Shown here in pieces: positions 6,768-13,967 of a stretch of DNA of 13,967 nucleotides (position 1 is its first letter; the number at the start of each line of letters is the position of its first letter). The notes beneath the pieces are model-generated. The model was not told the DNA's origin, did no database searches, and worked only from the letters and a program-made list of their open reading frames with translations. The stretch lies in NCBI GenBank assembly GCA_041672465.1, contig JBAYZO010000046.1:1-13967 (forward strand). Reading direction: 5' to 3'. The translations under genes were made by a program, and so were the position numbers. The stretch is from UBA1206 sp041672465 (GTDB lineage Bacteria; Bacillota; Clostridia; Oscillospirales; CAG-382).

Positions 6768-9700
6768 TTAACGGCTTTTTTTCCTTTTTATCACCACAAC
6801 GCCCGCGAGCGCGAGGGTTGAGATGATTGCCAGAGCCACAAACCCTTGGTCGCCCGTTACGGGAGGTTCGGTGTCGCTTGTGGCCGGTTCGGATACCGGC
6901 GGCTCGGTGGTCGGCTCTTCGGTAGTCGGTTCTTCGGTGGTCGGTTCTTCTGTCGTTGTGGAAGGTTCTTCGCCGCCCTCAACGGGTACCGCGAGCGCCA
7001 CATTGCTCCAGCCCTTATACGGGAAGAAGTTTTTGGCGTCTTCGGGGTCAAGATCCTCCGGAATTCCAACCGGGTAAAGCAGAGCGTCACCGGCGGAAAC
7101 GTTGCTGACTTGGACATAATAGCCAAAGTCATCAGTCGCTTCAATTACCGAGAAAGGAATCTTGATCTGTACGAACCAGTAGCCGTCGTCCGCGAGAGCG
7201 TAGGTTACGGTGCCGGTTATGTCTATTTCGGCCGCGTTCAGGTTTTCCGTGAGCGAGCCGTTCTTCTTGGCTATCACAACGGGAGTGTCGCTGCCGTCAT
7301 AAGCGATATCAAAGAAGTGGGTGTAAAGCGTTGCCTCATCATTTGTCCTGAACCACAGCCTGATGTTTGTGCCTTTGCCGTTGCCGAACACTTCGGCGGA
7401 ACCTTCCGGAGCGCCCGGGATAAGAAGCGCGAAGTACACAAAATCATCATCATACGCGGGGTGGAAATTGAATCTGAGGGCGGTGGGATTGCCGCTTTGG
7501 GTCTTGCCGTTCTCACCGTCGACGTCTGTAAAGCCGCCGGGTGTAAACACATCCCAAAGTTCTGACAAATCAGGTTCGACCGGTTCTACGGGAGGCTCGT
7601 AATCCGGGTTGTCGACAGCGTAGTTCTGTTCGACTTCCTCAGCCGTGAGGGCTCTGTCATAGAACCTGAACCCGACAAACTCGCCGTAGATCGCCTTAGT
7701 TGCGTCCCCTGTGCCGAAGAAGAAATCGGCGACGCTGAAAGCGGCGGTAGACGTCTTTGACTGGAGGAGCGCGCCGTTTACATACATGGCGCAAACGCCG
7801 GCTTCAGAGTCAAAGGTGATAGTCACCGTCGAATCGGCAAAGAAGTTTATGTCGGAGATTTCCACTTTGGGACGATCATTGCTTCCGCACTTAAACTCCG
7901 CGTAGAGCGGGGTGGAACGCCTGACAAACAGTGAGTAAGCGTCGTTGGTGGCGTTGATATAAGTGCCGAAAGACGTGCCTGAGACTACAGTGCCTTTGAG
8001 CACCATTTCGGTTGTGAACTTGCCGGAGGAAATGAGAGCTGCGATGGAAGAATCGAAGTAAACTTTGGTAGCGTCATTGACAAACACGCCTTTTTCGCCA
8101 TCAAAGTAGTTCTTTTCTCCGTCAATCGCCGAGAGATCGATATCGACCTCGTTGCCCGACGCGTCGTACCATGTCAGTCCGTCTTCAGAGTGATAGCCGG
8201 CCGTGTAAAGGGCGGCGAGACCGTCTGTGACGTAGTCTGAAATGTCGGGTTCGGGCGGACGTTCATCCTGCGGAGTCGCGTAGGTGAAGCCCGCGCCGGT
8301 GAGCTCAACTGTTCCGAACAAGTCGTTGAAGTTAGAGAGATCAATGTTGTAAAGGGTGACAATATCGCCAACTTTAATGGCTGTCATCGCGTCGTACCCT
8401 GCCTTGTTGCAGTTATACGAAATTATATAACCGCCGGCGGGCACCACGAAGTCACAAGCCACTTGGAGCGCGTAGTCGGTGTCTATGACAACGCCGTCAG
8501 CGTCCACGAGAATGTTGTAAGCGTAGTTCATATCCTTTACGGCGCCGTAGCCCCTCAGCGTGAGCTCGGCCACGTTAAGCCCGTCGCCCGCAACTATGGA
8601 AATATTGGCGGCGTGCTTGTAACCGGCGTACTCAATGGGGATCGCGCCTGTGGGGAGAGCTGTGGTTTCGGCGGGCTGGACAACGGGCTGAGTGTAGAGC
8701 GGGGCGATTTCAGTAAGCGCCACAAACTCAAAGAACACTTTGCCGTCGGTGGGGCTGTCGCCATAGAGCCAGGTGTCGTCGCCGAAGTTAAACTCAAGCT
8801 TAAAGTATTGAGCGGTGATATAATCAAATTCGCAAACAAGATCAATAACGCCGCTGGTGGAAGTGGTGACGCCCTCCATGTCGACTTCAAATGTGCCGAG
8901 GTCGACAAAGTTAACCGCGTCGTTGCTGTAGGAAAGTTTGATTTCCGCGGGAGCGCCTATCATTACGCCGTAAGCGCGATAGAGCGAAACCACGAAATTG
9001 TTGACAAACACGGTGCCGTCGAGGTTATACACAAGCACTATCGTGCCGTCGGCCTCCGCGGGAGTGGGGTTCACAAACACTAAGGCGTTTGTAATGCCCG
9101 CGCCCCATGCGCCGTATTCGCTGTGGGTGTCGCCGTCAATAAGGTCGGCTTCGGTACCTCTGAGGTAAGCGAAGTCTGACACTTGGGTGACGCCCGGCTC
9201 ATACAGCGGCGGGGTGACATAGGTAAAGCCCGCGTCGGTGAGCTCGACTGTTCCGTATAAGTCGTTAAAGTCAGAGAGATCAATGTTGTAAAGCGTGATA
9301 AGGTCGCCTACCGCGATATCGGCCATAACGGTATATCCGGCCTTGTTGCCGTTATACGAGATAATATAGCCGCCGGCGGGCACCACGAAAGTGCAGGGTG
9401 TCGAAAGCGCGAAATCGGTGGCTATTACCACGTTGTCGGCTCTGACCAAAATGTTGTAAGCGTAGTTGAGGTCTTTCGCGATTCCGTTGTTGCCCCTCGC
9501 GGTGAGTTCCGCGACCGTAAGGCCATCGCCCGCGATTATCGAAACGAAAGAGGCGTGCTTATAGCCCGCGTACTCAATCGCGATCGCGTCATCGGGGAGG
9601 TCAACAAGGGTTTCCGGCTGAACGGCGGGGGGCGACGCGTAGGTAAAGCCCGCGCCGGTGAGCGGAATGCTGCCTATAAGGGTTCCGAGGTCTGAGGTCA

Positions 9701-12104
9701 GCACATTGTAAAGAGTGATAACATCGCCGACTTTAATGTCAGTCATGACATCGTGTCCGGCTCTGTTGTAGTTATACGAGATTATGTAACCGCCGGCGGG
9801 TACCACAAAGGCACAGGGTGTCGAAACCGCGTAGTCGGTGTCTATAACCACGTTGTTTGCCGCCACAAGGATATTGTAAGCGTAGTTCATATCCTTTGGT
9901 TGGCCATAGCCTCTTTCGGTGATCTGGGCAACATTCTGACCGTCACCGCCGACTATGGATACAAACGCGGCATGCTTATAACCCGCGTATTCAAGCGTGA
10001 TAGCTCCTTCGGGAAGGGCTACGAGCTCCGCGGGCTGTACGGCGGGAGCCTCAACGAAATCAACTTCCGTAAGAGCGACAAATTCAAAGAACACTTTGCC
10101 GCCTGTGGGACTGTCGCCATAGAGCCAGGTGTCATCGCTGAAGTTAAAGTCAAACCTTAAGAACTGCGCCGACACAGCGGCAAAGGTCCAGTCAAAGGTT
10201 AATACTCCCGCGTCTGACTGTTCGGCGCCTTCGTCCTCGACATCAAAAGTGCCGAGCTTTGTAAAGCGCACGCCGTCGTTGCTGGCGTAGACGGTGACGT
10301 CTTCGGGTTTGCCTATCATCACGTTATAAGCGCGGTAGAAAGACATATTTACCCCGCTGAAGTATGTGGCTTCGCCGTTGTTGTAAAGGAGTGAAATAAG
10401 CCCGTTTTCATTTACCGGGTCGGGGTTTTGGAATATCAGCGCGTTTTGAATGCCGTCGCCCCATCCGCCGTATTCGTCATGGATATCGCCGTCGGTAAGG
10501 TCGGCAAGACTTCCCCTTAAGTATGAGAAATCTGAAAGCTGGGTAAAGCCGACGTCATAAACCGGGTGGAGAAGATCGGCAAATTCCGGTTTCCATTCGG
10601 TAAACGGTTTTATATAGGGGTGGCTGTAAAGCGCGTTATTCTCTTTCCCTTCGGGTTTGTTGGAAACGGTCAAGAGATATTCAACCGCGTTGGTCGCGCC
10701 AAGCACGGACAGAGGCACTGTAATCTTGACATACATTCCGTCATTGTCCGGGTTAACGGCCGATTCAACGGTATAGGGTTTTCCCGCGTCATTGTAACCG
10801 TACGCCACCGCGGCGGTGTTACCCGTCGGGTTGGTGTTGTGCAAGAGACGGTCGAGCACTCCGGACGGAGTGTAGGACACGTCGATAAAGCTGGTGTATG
10901 TGGTGCAGGCAACGCCTTCTATTTCGGCGTTCGGAACATAGTACCAAACCCTGACGTTGGTGCCCGCGCCGTTCCCGTAGGACGCATCTGTGCCGGAAAG
11001 AGGACCGTTAAAGTTTAATTCCACCACAACATCGTCGCCGTCAATATAGCCGGCATAGCTGTAGGTTTCTTCTCTTTCCTCGCCTTCCTCAAGCAGGGTT
11101 TGCCAGATGCCGTTTGATATTCCGTCAACAAACTTGTTGCCGTAAATTTCAATTTCACCAAAGCCTATCATGTTCCCGGCGTCGGAGAAATCCGCTTCGA
11201 TCTTAACATAACGGCCGGCGGCGGTAAAGTCCGCTCTTGAGGAGACTATTGTCGTGGCAAGTCCGACGCCGTCGGGTACAAAAGTGTGCGCGAGCGTCCA
11301 GTCGTCCTTGTCATTTGACACATAAACTCTAATTTCGGGGCTGACAAAAACGCCCCACTTGGCGAAGGACTGTATCCTTACGCCCTCGATAGTCTTGTAA
11401 CCTCCAAGGTCAAAAGTAAAGGTTTGGTATTCCCAAAGATCCCCGTTTCCGGGAGCGTGATACTTGTTATAATAAATACCGACTTTCGAGGTGTTGTTGT
11501 CTTCGTTCGCGAAGACGCCGTCGGTAAGTATAGCGGAATCTGTATGTCCGCTGCTTATAGCAGTATTCGCCGGGACTTCGGGTTCAATTCCCGCGGCAAG
11601 GTTTATCCCTTTATAGTTCTTGTGAACCGTAAGGGTGCCGATGGGGGTTTCCGATGTCACTTTTACCGTGTAATCAAAATCGGCGGTTAGCGTGTCGCCA
11701 ACGGTGAGGCTCGACGCCGACGCCCTTGAAATGGGTTCATTTTTGAAAACAATGAGGAAAAAGCCATCGGCCGGCGCTAACATTCCCTTGTCTTTGTCCG
11801 TGCCCGGGCCAAAGGCTTTGGTTACGGTGAGAACGCCGTCAATTTTCTGAACTTCAAACACATAACAGCCTTGGTACGCCGAATCGTACACGCTGTCAAG
11901 TCTCACCCCTGCGCCATAGATGATTTCCGACGCGTACGTTGACCACGGATAACCGTTTACGTGGGATATAAGTATCACATCATCTGCGGGTTGGGGGCCG
12001 TCGGCCGCCGAAGAAGTGAACGATAACAGGGCGGTCATGCATGAAACCACCATCAATATCGCCACAAACAAAGCGACCGGCTTTTTGAGAAGAGTTTTTC
12101 TCAT
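6768..12104 (-). CDS. Giant modular cell-surface protein with sorting signal, probable glycan-binding adhesin
   Basis: This 1778-residue secreted protein has a signal peptide at 1-33 (MRKTLLKK, hydrophobic core, ending SSAA). Domains in order: a divergent B module (about 43-160); F5/8 type C (discoidin)-like (183-322); CBM9/DOMON-like C1 (about 338-506); discoidin-like A1 (516-681); B1 (690-822) and B2 (828-965); A2 (970-1133); B3 (1142-1278); LamG-3-like concanavalin fold (1287-1497); C2 (1513-1703), a paralogue of C1. An EEPTT-rich stalk follows (about 1712-1746), then PPVTG (1747-1751), a hydrophobic helix and RKKSR. This tail is a sortase signal with Pro in place of the usual Leu or Asn. 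No catalytic domain is recognisable, so adhesion to polysaccharide or host glycans is the most likely role. An AAAGGA ribosome site lies 7 nt before the ATG. It is probably transcribed alone. Confidence 0.85.
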   Translation of the reverse strand: MRKTLLKKPVALFVAILMVVSCMTALLSFTSSAADGPQPADDVILISHVNGYPWSTYASEIIYGAGVRLDSVYDSAYQGCYVFEVQKIDGVLTVTKAFGPGTDKDKGMLAPADGFFLIVFKNEPISRASASSLTVGDTLTADFDYTVKVTSETPIGTLTVHKNYKGINLAAGIEPEVPANTAISSGHTDSAILTDGVFANEDNNTSKVGIYYNKYHAPGNGDLWEYQTFTFDLGGYKTIEGVRIQSFAKWGVFVSPEIRVYVSNDKDDWTLAHTFVPDGVGLATTIVSSRADFTAAGRYVKIEADFSDAGNMIGFGEIEIYGNKFVDGISNGIWQTLLEEGEEREETYSYAGYIDGDDVVVELNFNGPLSGTDASYGNGAGTNVRVWYYVPNAEIEGVACTTYTSFIDVSYTPSGVLDRLLHNTNPTGNTAAVAYGYNDAGKPYTVESAVNPDNDGMYVKITVPLSVLGATNAVEYLLTVSNKPEGKENNALYSHPYIKPFTEWKPEFADLLHPVYDVGFTQLSDFSYLRGSLADLTDGDIHDEYGGWGDGIQNALIFQNPDPVNENGLISLLYNNGEATYFSGVNMSFYRAYNVMIGKPEDVTVYASNDGVRFTKLGTFDVEDEGAEQSDAGVLTFDWTFAAVSAQFLRFDFNFSDDTWLYGDSPTGGKVFFEFVALTEVDFVEAPAVQPAELVALPEGAITLEYAGYKHAAFVSIVGGDGQNVAQITERGYGQPKDMNYAYNILVAANNVVIDTDYAVSTPCAFVVPAGGYIISYNYNRAGHDVMTDIKVGDVITLYNVLTSDLGTLIGSIPLTGAGFTYASPPAVQPETLVDLPDDAIAIEYAGYKHASFVSIIAGDGLTVAELTARGNNGIAKDLNYAYNILVRADNVVIATDFALSTPCTFVVPAGGYIISYNGNKAGYTVMADIAVGDLITLYNIDLSDFNDLYGTVELTDAGFTYVTPPLYEPGVTQVSDFAYLRGTEADLIDGDTHSEYGAWGAGITNALVFVNPTPAEADGTIVLVYNLDGTVFVNNFVVSLYRAYGVMIGAPAEIKLSYSNDAVNFVDLGTFEVDMEGVTTSTSGVIDLVCEFDYITAQYFKLEFNFGDDTWLYGDSPTDGKVFFEFVALTEIAPLYTQPVVQPAETTALPTGAIPIEYAGYKHAANISIVAGDGLNVAELTLRGYGAVKDMNYAYNILVDADGVVIDTDYALQVACDFVVPAGGYIISYNCNKAGYDAMTAIKVGDIVTLYNIDLSNFNDLFGTVELTGAGFTYATPQDERPPEPDISDYVTDGLAALYTAGYHSEDGLTWYDASGNEVDIDLSAIDGEKNYFDGEKGVFVNDATKVYFDSSIAALISSGKFTTEMVLKGTVVSGTSFGTYINATNDAYSLFVRRSTPLYAEFKCGSNDRPKVEISDINFFADSTVTITFDSEAGVCAMYVNGALLQSKTSTAAFSVADFFFGTGDATKAIYGEFVGFRFYDRALTAEEVEQNYAVDNPDYEPPVEPVEPDLSELWDVFTPGGFTDVDGENGKTQSGNPTALRFNFHPAYDDDFVYFALLIPGAPEGSAEVFGNGKGTNIRLWFRTNDEATLYTHFFDIAYDGSDTPVVIAKKNGSLTENLNAAEIDITGTVTYALADDGYWFVQIKIPFSVIEATDDFGYYVQVSNVSAGDALLYPVGIPEDLDPEDAKNFFPYKGWSNVALAVPVEGGEEPSTTTEEPTTEEPTTEEPTTEPPVSEPATSDTEPPVTGDQGFVALAIISTLALAGVVVIKRKKSR
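6905..6949 (-). repeat. 15-bp tandem repeat encoding the EEPTT stalk
   Basis: Three near-identical 15-bp units (6905-6919, 6920-6934, 6935-6949) encode successive pentapeptides of Thr, Glu and Pro in the wall-spanning stalk of the surface protein. The unit is a multiple of three, so gain or loss of copies would lengthen or shorten the stalk without a frameshift. Confidence 0.85.
8271..10037 (-). repeat. Coding repeats of the giant protein: B1, B2, A2 and B3 modules
   Basis: Three copies of an unassigned module of about 135 residues are encoded at 9639-10037 (B1), 9210-9623 (B2) and 8271-8681 (B3). They share EYAGYKHA, SI--GDG, KD-NYAYNILV, FVVPAGGYIISYN, VGD--TLYN and AGFTY in the same order. 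The discoidin-like A2 (8706-9197) separates B2 from B3 and is a close copy of A1 (10062-10559), both with SDF-YLRG and DDTWLYGDSPT-GKVFFEFVALTE. The order A1-B1-B2-A2-B3 suggests that an A-B unit was duplicated and that B was duplicated once more. Confidence 0.85.
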
Positions 12105-12225
12105 GGTGTCATCCTTTCTTTATTTTTATTTGCTTTTGGTTTTAAACATTTCGCGGTCTTGTTTTTGCAGTTGCAACTTAAATATTCAAAAACAAAACCC
12201 GCCATATGGCTTTGAAACCATCAGC
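12105..12225 (-). promoter_or_regulatory. Long 5' leader of the giant surface-protein gene
   Basis: The predicted start near 12225 gives a leader of about 120 nt. It contains two perfect 10-bp palindromes, GCCATATGGC (12201-12210) and AGTTGCAACT (12169-12178), and an A-rich stretch leading into the AAAGGA ribosome site. The palindromes have no loop, so they are better candidates for protein-binding sites than for RNA hairpins. I do not recognise a riboswitch class. Confidence 0.4.
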
Positions 12226-12231
12226 AGGCTA

Positions 12232-12260
12232 ATTTTAACACATTAAAACAAAAATGTCAA
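12232..12260 (-). promoter_or_regulatory. Sigma-A-type promoter of the giant surface-protein gene
   Basis: On the minus strand, a perfect TTGACA (12260-12255), a 17-bp AT-rich spacer and TAAAAT (12237-12232, five of six to consensus) form a strong promoter. It lies downstream of the membrane-protein gene, from which it is separated by about 100 bp. In 12261-12361 I see no convincing terminator for that gene. Confidence 0.85.
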
Positions 12261-12361
12261 CGGAAAAAAAGAAAACTTTTAACAAAACCCACAAAGGAAG
12301 TTTAACTATATGCCATTCTTATGGAAAAATCCCCGAAACGCCCGTACATGGAGGCGAAAGG

Positions 12362-13405
12362 CTAAAAAAGCCGGCTGTGCATATATTCGGCGACAAGGCT
12401 TTCGTAAACTCTGCCGACAGACGGGTTTTGGGGCGCGAGCGTTACTCTTCTTGCTGTCACGCGGTTGTAGACCCCGGTTTTTCCGCCGTAGAAGTTTACC
12501 CTGCCAAGCTCAACGCCCGATTCGGCAAGGGTTTTTAAGTAGTTCGCGACACGGGCGGAAAACATGTCGGGGGTAATATCGGCGGGGATATAAATACCCA
12601 TACACATTCTGGCTTCATAGCGCGAGGCGTTTTCTTCGGGGTAGGCGATTTTTCCGTCGGGATAACGGCTTATGGATTCCTGCCTGACATAAAAAGTGTC
12701 GCCGGGGAATTTCTCCCTCAGGACAACCGTGACCTGAAGCCGCTTTTCCTCCATTGTCATGAGTTCGGCAAACCTGCCGTAGCTCTCATAGACCCGCCCC
12801 CCAAAGATATATGCCGTAAAAACTTTTTCAAAGCTCTTCCCCGGCGTTATATCCGCGCGGTAAAGGCGCTTTTGAAAGTCAAAGTAAATCGGCGAGACGT
12901 TAAGGCTGTCTTTTTCATAGTTTTGCGTGAAATAATCGTCAAACGCGGTTTTTGAATTAAACGCGTCAACGGGGTTGCCGAAAACCATGATATTCGCGAA
13001 AATCATAAGAGCGGCGATAACCCCCGCGGTGAAAAAATAAGAGTTTTTTTTGCCTTTAAAAAACCAGACGGCTCCGCACGCCAGCGTTACGGCCGCCCCG
13101 CAAAACGCCGCCGTTACTCCGCTCCGCAAGGAATCCGCCGTGAACACGGAGGTGATCACATAGCCGAACCCGGCGAAAAACGCCGCCTTGACCCACCACT
13201 TCAGCTTTAAAAACGCCAGCGCGAACGCGAAAAACAAAACCGGCATAAAAGAAGAAACCGCGCCAAAGCCCGGCAGGGTTAAGAGAGCGCCCGCGAACGA
13301 GAGAACAACGGCCGCGATATACAAAAAATAGTCGTTTGTAAAGAAATCGGAGGCTTTGGAGGTATTGGTTTTGGTATTGCTATTGCTATTGCTATTGGTA
13401 TCCAT
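12362..13405 (-). CDS. Unrecognised membrane protein with five predicted helices
   Basis: I do not recognise this 347-residue protein. It begins with a low-complexity Asn/Ser/Thr tail (MDTNSNSNSNTKTNT), then about five hydrophobic helices near 26-45, 49-66, 70-88, 95-116 and 122-142. A soluble region of about 200 residues follows (145-347) with mixed alpha/beta character. No catalytic motif stands out. The soluble part has regions such as RLQVTVVLREKFPGDTFYV and an Arg-rich C terminus. With an odd number of helices and a cytoplasmic N terminus, the C-terminal domain would lie outside, but the topology is not certain. The ATG follows an AAAGGATG ribosome site at about 9 nt. It starts 101 nt after the RNHCP gene and may be cotranscribed with it, since I see neither a clear terminator nor a clear promoter between them. 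Confidence 0.7.
   Translation of the reverse strand: MDTNSNSNSNTKTNTSKASDFFTNDYFLYIAAVVLSFAGALLTLPGFGAVSSFMPVLFFAFALAFLKLKWWVKAAFFAGFGYVITSVFTADSLRSGVTAAFCGAAVTLACGAVWFFKGKKNSYFFTAGVIAALMIFANIMVFGNPVDAFNSKTAFDDYFTQNYEKDSLNVSPIYFDFQKRLYRADITPGKSFEKVFTAYIFGGRVYESYGRFAELMTMEEKRLQVTVVLREKFPGDTFYVRQESISRYPDGKIAYPEENASRYEARMCMGIYIPADITPDMFSARVANYLKTLAESGVELGRVNFYGGKTGVYNRVTARRVTLAPQNPSVGRVYESLVAEYMHSRLF
13363..13400 (-). repeat. Hexanucleotide repeat in the start of the membrane-protein gene
   Basis: Four units of TATTGC/TATTGG (13375-13398), flanked by degenerate TTGG-rich copies, encode the alternating Asn-Ser and Asn-Thr tail. The period is a multiple of three, so slippage would change only the length of the N-terminal tail. 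Confidence 0.75.
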
Positions 13406-13506
13406 GCAAACACATCCTTTAACCGTTCTCGCGTGTTAACTTCTCCCGCCTTTGCTTGCTAAATATCTTTTGGCGGCAAAGGTACCCGCGAAACATTGAC
13501 TGTTTA

Positions 13507-13824
13507 TTATATATTATAAGGATTGGAAAGCTTAATTAAAAGGTTTATGTCGTCGTCTTTCTGGCTTTTATTGTTTCGGGCAAATCCGCACTTCAAACAT
13601 TTATGGGTTATTACAAAGCCTTTCTTCCCGCTGACGGTGACGGCGGCAGGCCCCATTTCCCCGTAGCAGTCGGAAGAGCGGTCGCCGGGATTAACGTCTA
13701 CATGGAGCGAAAAAAGACAAAACGGGCAGTGGTTGCGGGAGGAATACCCAAGCGGCGCTACCTGTCTACCGCAGTTCGCGCAGGCAAAGGATTCGTCTTT
13801 TTTCTCAAACAGCGTGTTTGCCAT
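13507..13824 (-). CDS. RNHCP domain-containing protein
   Basis: This 105-residue protein belongs to the RNHCP family, named for the motif seen here in SSRNHCPFCLFS. Its biochemical role is unknown to me. Three CxxC pairs are visible (CANC, CPFC, CLKC), so a zinc-ribbon-like fold is likely. Family hallmarks HVDVNPGDR and a C-terminal HKCLKCGFARNN are present, and the length is normal. The reading frame is open back to an ATG at 13890, but I chose the ATG at 13824. It gives the usual family start (MANTLFEKKDESFACANCG), it has a G-rich ribosome site just upstream, and the promoter -10 box lies inside the longer version. The membrane-protein gene follows after 101 nt. Confidence 0.88.
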   Translation of the reverse strand: MANTLFEKKDESFACANCGRQVAPLGYSSRNHCPFCLFSLHVDVNPGDRSSDCYGEMGPAAVTVSGKKGFVITHKCLKCGFARNNKSQKDDDINLLIKLSNPYNI

Positions 13825-13857
13825 AAACCCCCCGGCTAAAATATTTACAAATTGTAC

Positions 13858-13886
13858 TGTACTTTTCCCCCGCAAGGCATTATAAT
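13858..13886 (+). promoter_or_regulatory. Possible divergent plus-strand promoter
   Basis: A perfect TATAAT (13881-13886) overlaps the minus-strand -10 box. It has a weak -35 (TGTACT, three of six) at 17 bp. A purine-rich AAGAAGGTGG (13919-13928) follows as a ribosome site. This would serve a gene running off the right edge. Confidence 0.4.
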
Positions 13887-13907
13887 ACATAAATGTGAAA
13901 ATTTCAA
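13879..13907 (-). promoter_or_regulatory. Sigma-A-type promoter of the RNHCP gene
   Basis: On the minus strand, TTGAAA (13907-13902), a 17-bp spacer and a perfect TATAAT (13884-13879) predict a start near 13872, giving a leader of about 48 nt. A GTACTGTAC palindrome (13854-13862) lies just downstream of the start and could be an operator, which is a guess from its position. Confidence 0.8.
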
Positions 13908-13932
13908 GATTTTTTATAAAGAAGGTGGTCTT

Positions 13933-13967
13933 ACGGCTGATAAATCAACAAAAAACGTAAATAAAAA
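13933..13967 (+). CDS. Possible start of a plus-strand gene, cut by the window edge
   Basis: Seven to eight nt after an AAGAAGG ribosome site, an open frame starts with ACG and reads T/M-ADKSTKNVNK to the window end. The frame has no ATG, GTG or TTG in the right place, and the GTG at 13927 opens a frame that stops after eleven codons. Either ACG is used as a rare start, or the base is an error or mutation of ATG, or the true start lies beyond the window. Too little is visible to name a product. Confidence 0.25.

Noticed and set aside
6846..7565. Plus-strand open frame of 239 codons, and a similar one at 8463-9083
   Set aside because: Both are mirror images of the repetitive surface-protein gene and follow its repeats.
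12105..12225. Riboswitch (for example c-di-GMP-I) in the surface-protein leader
   Set aside because: A short CAAAGCC...GGC segment recalls part of that class, but the other conserved blocks and the tetraloop receptor are missing.
12261..12361. Intrinsic terminator of the membrane-protein gene
   Set aside because: There are T-runs and a short AGCCGGCT palindrome at the gene end, but no GC-rich stem of useful length.
12016..12538. Two plus-strand open frames upstream of the giant gene
   Set aside because: They cross the promoter and leader of the minus-strand gene and the end of the membrane-protein gene; neither resembles a known protein.
13513..13518. TATAAT as a promoter for the membrane-protein gene
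   Set aside because: It lies inside the last codons of the RNHCP gene (encoding PYN), and no -35 sequence stands at the right distance.
1..13967. tRNA, rRNA, insertion sequences or phage genes
   Set aside because: I looked for cloverleaf tRNA patterns, transposase motifs and phage proteins and found none.

Overview
The window looks like chromosome from a Gram-positive clostridial bacterium, probably an uncultured Oscillospirales-type gut or rumen organism. The evidence is the strong AGGAGG-like ribosome sites, the TTGACA/TATAAT promoters with 17-bp spacers, a Thr/Glu/Pro wall-spanning stretch followed by an LPXTG-like sorting tail, and an RNHCP-family protein. No marker gene fixes the species. 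All six complete genes are on the minus strand; only a doubtful gene start at the right edge is on the plus strand.

Layout from left to right. 1-358 holds two copies of a 170-bp intergenic repeat made of small hairpins. After a terminator (447-488) comes a secreted, membrane-anchored class 3 lipase-like hydrolase (559-2544). Next is a probable three-gene carbohydrate unit, transcribed right to left: a cytoplasmic GH36-like (clan GH-D) glycosidase (4944-6521), a Gfo/Idh/MocA dehydrogenase (3638-4690) and a xylose-isomerase-like TIM-barrel protein (2723-3598). It has one consensus promoter (6579-6607) and one strong terminator (2664-2697). The gap between its first two genes is unusual: a 69-nt element that folds as a three-way junction (4757-4825), then six perfect copies of a 20-bp unit (4826-4945) that run into the glycosidase stop codon.

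The largest gene (6768-12104) encodes a 1778-residue surface protein with its own promoter and a long leader. It combines discoidin-like, LamG-like and CBM9/DOMON-like domains with three near-identical copies, plus one divergent copy, of a module I cannot assign. It ends in an EEPTT-rich stalk and a non-canonical sorting signal. To its right are an unrecognised five-helix membrane protein (12362-13405) and a small RNHCP zinc-ribbon-like protein (13507-13824). The latter's promoter overlaps a possible divergent plus-strand promoter.

Functionally the window suggests a cell that binds glycans at its surface (large adhesin), hydrolyses an ester outside the membrane (lipase), and breaks down an imported alpha-linked oligosaccharide inside the cell (glycosidase, then sugar oxidation and isomerisation). 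No transporter or regulator is present, so the substrate is unknown. The least expected material is the structured non-coding DNA at 1-358 and 4757-4949, and the unassigned module of the giant surface protein.
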